From Actinomycetospora sp. (GTDB taxonomy: Bacteria; Actinomycetota; Actinomycetes; Mycobacteriales; Pseudonocardiaceae): a stretch of 9,952 nt of DNA. Where the stretch lies: the NCBI GenBank assembly GCA_025925615.1, contig JAICLN010000128.1, forward strand, positions 1 through 9,952, given 5' to 3'. Shown piece after piece: positions 6,458 through 9,952 of this stretch. Position 1 is the first letter of the stretch; the number at the start of each line of letters is the position of its first letter. The position numbers were made by a program, and so were the translations under genes. Under the pieces are notes generated by a model. It was not told where the DNA came from. It saw only the letters and a program-made list of their open reading frames with translations, and did not search any database.

Positions 6458-7297
6458 TCACACCACCCGCAGAGTGGGCGGGACGGCGGCGTTCCCGGAG
6501 GCCACTCCGGGGTCGTGGATCTCACCGTCGTCGAGGCTCGATTGCGGCGAGTTCGCCTCGCGTGCGAGCCATTGAGCCACGGCGACGAGTTTCAGGTTGG
6601 TGCTCTGGGAGGAGGTGATGAGCATCTCGAACGCCTCATCACCGTTGATCTTGAAGCGTTCCATGAGGATGCCTTTGGCCTGGCCTATGACGTCGCGGGT
6701 GTCGAGCGCGCGCTCGAGATGAGCTGCTCGTTCCGCGCCGTAGAGGATCAGGGACGCCTGGGTGGCGAACATTCCGGCGGCGATCGCGGCGTGCTCGTCG
6801 AAGGCGTTCGGCCGGTGAGCGTAGAGGTTCAGCGCTGCGTGGCGCCCGCCGGCGTTGAGCGACAGCTGGGCCGAGAGGACGGAGCGGTAGCCGAGACGGA
6901 CCGCGGTCGGCGCGAAACGTGGCCAGCGGTCGCTGTCGGGACGACCCGCGAGGTCGTGGGCGGTCACCACGCCGCTGGGTGGTGGGTCCGTCGCCGCTTC
7001 CACGCACGGCCCCTGGTGGAGCTCGTACTGCAGCTGGTCGAGCTCGCGCACGACCTCGTCGGTCGCATGGTGTGCATGCAGCGATCCGCGGTCGGTCCGC
7101 GACAGGCCGCCGCTGTCGGCGCCGGGCACGGTCTGGGCCGCGGCCGCGACGATCTGGGTGAGCACGTCCTCGACATCGCAGATGTTGCGCTTGACCAGCG
7201 CGCCCGCGGACCGGCGCAGGGCAGCGACGAGGTGGCCGTCAGGTGGAGTCATGATCTCGTATCCCATGCGGGTGCGGTGCGCTCGAAGAACGGCCAC
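6458..7297 (-). CDS. GAF-ANTAR regulator
   Basis: From the furthest start this is 279 residues: a GAF sensor domain at about 25-190 (LVAALRRSAGALV, IVAAAAQTVPGADSGGLS, ELHQGPCVEA, FAPTAVRLGYRSVLSAQL) and an ANTAR domain at about 195-247 (DVIGQAKGILMERFKINGDE, then AFEML and KLVAVAQWLARE). The AKG core and the three-helix spacing are intact. ANTAR domains bind tandem hairpins in nascent RNA and prevent termination, so this should be a cytoplasmic, signal-controlled antiterminator. The ligand of the GAF domain is unknown. The start is uncertain: GTG at 7297, ATG at 7267 and ATG at 7252 are all in frame and none has a strong Shine-Dalgarno. The ATG at 7252 (MTPPDGHL) gives the usual length before the GAF domain. 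It is divergent from the two related genes at 7545 and 8501. Confidence 0.92.
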   Translation of the reverse strand: MAVLRAHRTRMGYEIMTPPDGHLVAALRRSAGALVKRNICDVEDVLTQIVAAAAQTVPGADSGGLSRTDRGSLHAHHATDEVVRELDQLQYELHQGPCVEAATDPPPSGVVTAHDLAGRPDSDRWPRFAPTAVRLGYRSVLSAQLSLNAGGRHAALNLYAHRPNAFDEHAAIAAGMFATQASLILYGAERAAHLERALDTRDVIGQAKGILMERFKINGDEAFEMLITSSQSTNLKLVAVAQWLAREANSPQSSLDDGEIHDPGVASGNAAVPPTLRVV

Positions 7298-7544
7298 CGG
7301 GTCCGGGGACAGCCGAGTTTCTTTCGCTCGACGGTAGTGCTCCCGGGTCGGGTTCGTCCACCCTGTGGCGTGTGGGGCGAGCGGGTCTCGAACTGCCTCC
7401 GGTGTTCGGGAAATGACGGCCGATGGTCGGGGCGTGCTCGATGCCTTATCGTGCGGCAGTCTCGTGGCGCCGCGCCTCGGGCGCGGTGGTGGCCCCAGAC
7501 CCCGCCCGGCGTGGACGCGGCTGCTCGGATCGGGAGGGAACTAC
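7298..7544. promoter_or_regulatory. Divergent intergenic region between GAF-ANTAR genes
   Basis: This region must hold the promoters for the minus-strand gene (start near 7252-7297) and the plus-strand pair (start 7545). I see no convincing -35/-10 pair on either strand. A hairpin, CCGCGCC (7470-7476) with GGCGCGG (7480-7486) and a three-base loop, lies in the plus-strand leader. It does not show the paired six-base-loop hairpins expected of a classical ANTAR target. Confidence 0.4.
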
Positions 7545-8504
7545 GTGAGCGCCTGTGACGGCGCCGACGCAGACGATGCGTCTGGTTCCTCAGTCATCGA
7601 TGGTGTCGATGCCGGGGTCCGACGTGACCGACTGATCGTGCTGATCGGCGGTGATGACACCGGCCCCTCGTCGTCGGGGACGGTCGGCCAGTCCGACGGA
7701 CGGACGGCGGGTGGAGGTCCGGGTGAGCTGGTGGCGCGGCTGCGCCGGGTGTGCTCGGTGGCGGTGGCGGAGATCGGCGTCGACGGCGCCGGGATCACCG
7801 TGATGGGCAGTCTCGACGGCGGGTTGAACGGAGCGCGGGACCAGCTCGCCGCGACCGACGGACTGGCCCGACGGCTCGAGGACCTCCAGCTCACCGCCGG
7901 TGAGGGTCCGTGTCTGGATGCCTACCGCCGGGGGCGGCCGGTCCTGGTCGACGACCTCGCGGCGGAGTCGAGCCGATGGTTGGGCTTCGGTCCCGAAGCC
8001 GTCCTCGTGGGAGCCGCAGCGCTGTTCTCGCTGCCACTGCAGGTCGGCGCGATCCGCCTGGGAACGCTGGACCTGCACCGAGGCACCCCAGGGGAGCTCT
8101 CAGTGGGCCAGCTCGCCGACGCGTTGACCTTGGCGTCCCTGGCCACCGAGGTCCTCCTCGAACTCGCGAAACAACCCGATCATGCCGTCGGAGATGACGC
8201 CGGGCGCGAGGCCGACATCGCGGCGGTGCCGCTCGCGGGGTGGCTGCCCGACGTACACGCCGATGTCCACGTGGCCGCCGGGATGCTCTCGGTCCGCGAC
8301 GGTGGCGACGTCACCGCCGCTCTCTTGCGCTTGCGGGCGCACGCCTTCGCCCACGGGCAGCCGCTCCACCAGGTGGCCCGGCGCGTCATCACCCGCGACC
8401 TGGTCCTCGACGGAGTCGAGAAGCCCGCGCAGTCTGGGCCCCGCGCCGACCACGATGCACCCGACGGGCCCCCAGCAGCGGGGCCGGAGAACGAGGAGCC
8501 ATGA
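7545..8504 (+). CDS. GAF domain regulator with degenerate ANTAR domain
   Basis: The GTG at 7545-7547 is preceded by GGGAGGGAAC, a good ribosome binding site, and gives 319 residues; an in-frame start at 7365 would add a low-complexity tail without coding character. Residues 1-60 are a Gly/Asp/Ser-rich leader. Residues 60-210 are a GAF domain (ELVARLRRVCSVAVAEIGVD, LQLTAGEGPCLDAYRRGRPV, ALFSLPLQVGAIRLGTLDLH). Residues 238-290 match the ANTAR fold (VHVAAGMLSVRDGGDVTAAL, then RLRAHAFAHGQPLHQVARRV), but the core AKG is AAG, so the conserved lysine is missing. A Pro/Ala/Glu-rich tail follows (290-319). RNA binding may be weakened or altered; this is inference. The TGA overlaps the next gene's ATG (ATGA, 8501-8504), indicating translational coupling. 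Confidence 0.9.
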   Translation: MSACDGADADDASGSSVIDGVDAGVRRDRLIVLIGGDDTGPSSSGTVGQSDGRTAGGGPGELVARLRRVCSVAVAEIGVDGAGITVMGSLDGGLNGARDQLAATDGLARRLEDLQLTAGEGPCLDAYRRGRPVLVDDLAAESSRWLGFGPEAVLVGAAALFSLPLQVGAIRLGTLDLHRGTPGELSVGQLADALTLASLATEVLLELAKQPDHAVGDDAGREADIAAVPLAGWLPDVHADVHVAAGMLSVRDGGDVTAALLRLRAHAFAHGQPLHQVARRVITRDLVLDGVEKPAQSGPRADHDAPDGPPAAGPENEEP

Positions 8505-9241
8505 GCAACGGCCGCGAGACCCGGATCGTCGACGCCTTCCTCACGCTGACCGACACCCTGGTCCATGACTTCGACTCGCTCGACATGCTCACGATGCTCT
8601 GCGAACGCTGCGTCGAGCTGCTCGACGTGGAGGCCGCCGGGGTCATCCTCACGGACGGGACGGGCGGGCTCTCGGTCGCCGCCGCGTCCTCGGAGCGGAC
8701 CCGGCTGCTCGAGGTGTTCGCGGTCGCGATCGACGCCGGCCCGTGCGTGGAGTGCATCAACACCGGCCAGGCGGTGATCAGCGAGGATCTGACCACTCCC
8801 GCGGCCCGCGAGCACTGGCCCCGCTACGCCCCGGGCGCCCTCGACGCCGGCTTCCGCTCCACCCACGCCCTGCCGATGCGGTTGCGCGACGAGGTCATCG
8901 GGGTCCTCACGCTCCTGCACACCGACCGGCACACCCTCACCGAGTCAGACGCCCGGCTCGGACAGGCCCTCGCCGACGCCGCGACCATCGGGCTGCTGCA
9001 CGAACGCGCCGTCCACCAGGCCTGGACCGTCCAGGAGCAGCTCCAGGGCGCTCTGAACAGCCGGATCATCATCGAACAGGCCAAGGGCGTGCTCGCCGCC
9101 CAGGGCAACATCTCCCCCGACGACGCGTTCACCATCCTGCGCAGTCACGCACGCAGCCACGGCCTGCGTCTGACCGAGCTCGCCCGCGACGTCACCGAGC
9201 GCTCCGTCGACCTCACCAGCGTCGTGCGGCCCGCTCTGTAG
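8501..9241 (+). CDS. GAF-ANTAR regulator
   Basis: The protein has 246 residues. Residues 8-170 form a GAF domain (VDAFLTLTDTLVHDFDSLDM, LDVEAAGVILTDGTGGL, AIDAGPCVECINTGQ, HWPRYAPGALDAGFRSTHAL, EVIGVLTLLHTDRHTLTESD). Residues 185-240 form a complete ANTAR domain (SRIIIEQAKGVLAAQGNISP, then DDAFTILRSHARSHGLRLTE and LARDVTERSV) with the AKG core present. It is expected to be a cytoplasmic RNA-binding antiterminator controlled by an unknown GAF ligand. The ATG at 8501 overlaps the stop of the preceding gene by 4 bases and has GAGGAG upstream inside that gene. With that gene it forms a two-gene operon. It could act with, or be titrated by, its degenerate partner; that is speculation. Confidence 0.94.
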   Translation: MSNGRETRIVDAFLTLTDTLVHDFDSLDMLTMLCERCVELLDVEAAGVILTDGTGGLSVAAASSERTRLLEVFAVAIDAGPCVECINTGQAVISEDLTTPAAREHWPRYAPGALDAGFRSTHALPMRLRDEVIGVLTLLHTDRHTLTESDARLGQALADAATIGLLHERAVHQAWTVQEQLQGALNSRIIIEQAKGVLAAQGNISPDDAFTILRSHARSHGLRLTELARDVTERSVDLTSVVRPAL

Positions 9242-9458
9242 CGAGACGGCGCACAACACGCGTCTGCCCCCTCGCGACGGTGGCGACTCCGACCTCGCGG
9301 TACAGCGCGCGCCGCAACGGTCGGCGCTCACGCCGTGGGACGACCCGGGTTGTGTCAGCACCGGCCACGTGGGTGACCGTCGGGCGAAGAGGGTGCTCAT
9401 GTCGACGGCTCCTCAACTCTGACCCCCTGAGGTCCCGGGCGGGTCCCGGCGACGCGGG
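9242..9458. other. Intergenic stretch between the GAF-ANTAR operon and the recombinase remnant
   Basis: No gene with consistent codon bias is seen on either strand. I find no strong hairpin directly after the 9241 stop. The stretch may be decayed recombinase sequence, but no motif supports that. Confidence 0.4.
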
Positions 9459-9672
9459 GTGTTCCGGACCCCCGGGCTCGCCCACGAACCGCGGACCGAC
9501 GGCACGCACGCCCTGCGGCATTTCCATGCCTCGACGCTCCTGACCGGCGGCGTCTCCATCAAGGAGGTCGCCGAGTACCTGCGCCGCCGACCCCGGCGTG
9601 ACGCTCCGGACCCACACCCACCTCGTCCCGTCGAGCCACGCTCGCGCTCGCCGGGCCGAGGACGACGTCCGG
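9459..9672 (+). pseudogene. Tyrosine recombinase (phage-type integrase), C-terminal remnant
   Basis: The plus strand reads GVFRTPG, then TDGTHALRHFHASTLLTGGV and SIKEVAEYL, then, after a frameshift near 9582-9588, DPGVTLRTHTHLVPSSHARA and RRAEDDV. This is the C-terminal catalytic half of an actinobacterial tyrosine integrase: box II HxLRH is kept (His at 9507-9509, Arg at 9516-9518), but the usual LGH after EY is lost at the frameshift, and the nucleophile in RTYTHLxP is replaced by His (CAC at 9613-9615). No start, N-terminal domain or first catalytic Arg is present, and the linker after FRTP looks shortened. It is inactive. It lies 69 bases from the 3' end of the dehydrogenase gene, as expected for an integrase next to its attachment site. 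Confidence 0.85.
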
Positions 9673-9740
9673 CCTGGACACACCACGGCGCCGGCCACGA
9701 GAGCAGCCCTCGTGACCGGCGCCGATGCCGCTGGGGAGCG

Positions 9741-9952
9741 TCAGGCGATGTGGCGCCCGGAGATGGAGCGGGCGATGACGAGCTGCTGGATCTGTTCGGT
9801 GCCCTCGAAGATGTCGTAGATCTTCGAGTCGCGGTGCATGCGCTCCACGGGGTGCTCGCGGGAGTAGCCGGCGCCGCCGAGGATCTGGATCGCGCGCTCG
9901 GTGGCCCACACCGCGGTGCGGCCGGCCTTGAGCTTGGACATCGAGCCCTCGC
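9741..9952 (-). CDS. Acyl-CoA dehydrogenase, C-terminal part (5' end outside window)
   Basis: The frame is open to the window edge, so only the last 69 or so residues are visible: GSMSKLKAGRTAVWATERAI, QILGGAGYSREHPVERMHRD, SKIYDIFEGTEQIQQLVIAR and SISGRHIA. QILGGAGYSREHPVER is the typical flavin- and dimer-contact segment of short- to medium-chain acyl-CoA dehydrogenases, and the Glu in FEGT (nt 9804-9806) is the expected catalytic base. The substrate cannot be told from this end. It differs from the dehydrogenase at 2013, which ends in the glutaryl type. The last 85 bases are duplicated at about 6088-6172. Confidence 0.93.
   Translation of the reverse strand, partial: EGSMSKLKAGRTAVWATERAIQILGGAGYSREHPVERMHRDSKIYDIFEGTEQIQQLVIARSISGRHIA

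Noticed and set aside
6293..7558. Plus-strand open frame of about 421 codons opposite the GAF-ANTAR gene
   Set aside because: GAF and ANTAR motifs are unmistakable on the minus strand; the plus frame lacks any.

Overview
The window comes from a very GC-rich genome with a strong G/C bias at third codon positions. The gene content (a soluble actinobacterial-type P450, a DUF1707 protein, several GAF-ANTAR regulators and many acyl-CoA dehydrogenases) points to an actinomycete, perhaps a relative of Pseudonocardia. The genus is inference from gene content only.

Layout. At 1-632 (+) is the 3' part of a cytochrome P450. At about 639-915 (-) is a coding-like remnant with an internal stop. At 1074-1946 (+) is a DUF1707 protein with a five-fold hexapeptide repeat. 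It converges on a minus-strand block running from about 6026 down to 2013. In transcription order that block holds a single-pass membrane protein (6026-5325), a DUF2306-type membrane protein broken by two frameshifts (5266-4574), a cluster of three palindromes over a likely promoter (4514-4569), a six-helix membrane protein (4497-3913), a DinB-fold protein whose ribosome binding site lies in a 13-bp hairpin (3855-3280), and a glutaryl-CoA-dehydrogenase-like flavoprotein (3236-2013) whose stop codon lies in an 18-bp tandem repeat.

The second half is a regulator cluster. A GAF-ANTAR gene on the minus strand (7297-6458) is divergent from two overlapping GAF-ANTAR genes on the plus strand (7545-8504 and 8501-9241). 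ANTAR domains bind RNA and act as antiterminators, so this looks like a signal-responsive post-transcriptional module. One of the three has a degenerate ANTAR core. The cluster is bracketed by two same-orientation copies of the 3' end of an acyl-CoA dehydrogenase gene, about 3.65 kb apart. The right copy belongs to a real gene running off the window (9741-9952). The left copy (about 6090-6173) is a stub. Next to the right copy is a decayed tyrosine-recombinase C-terminus (about 9459-9672). Together these suggest an old, immobilised integrative element that entered at the 3' end of the dehydrogenase gene. I see no tRNA, rRNA, CRISPR array or intact transposase. The most interesting items are the ANTAR island with its possible attachment-site repeats, the triple operator array, and the hairpin over the DinB-fold start site.
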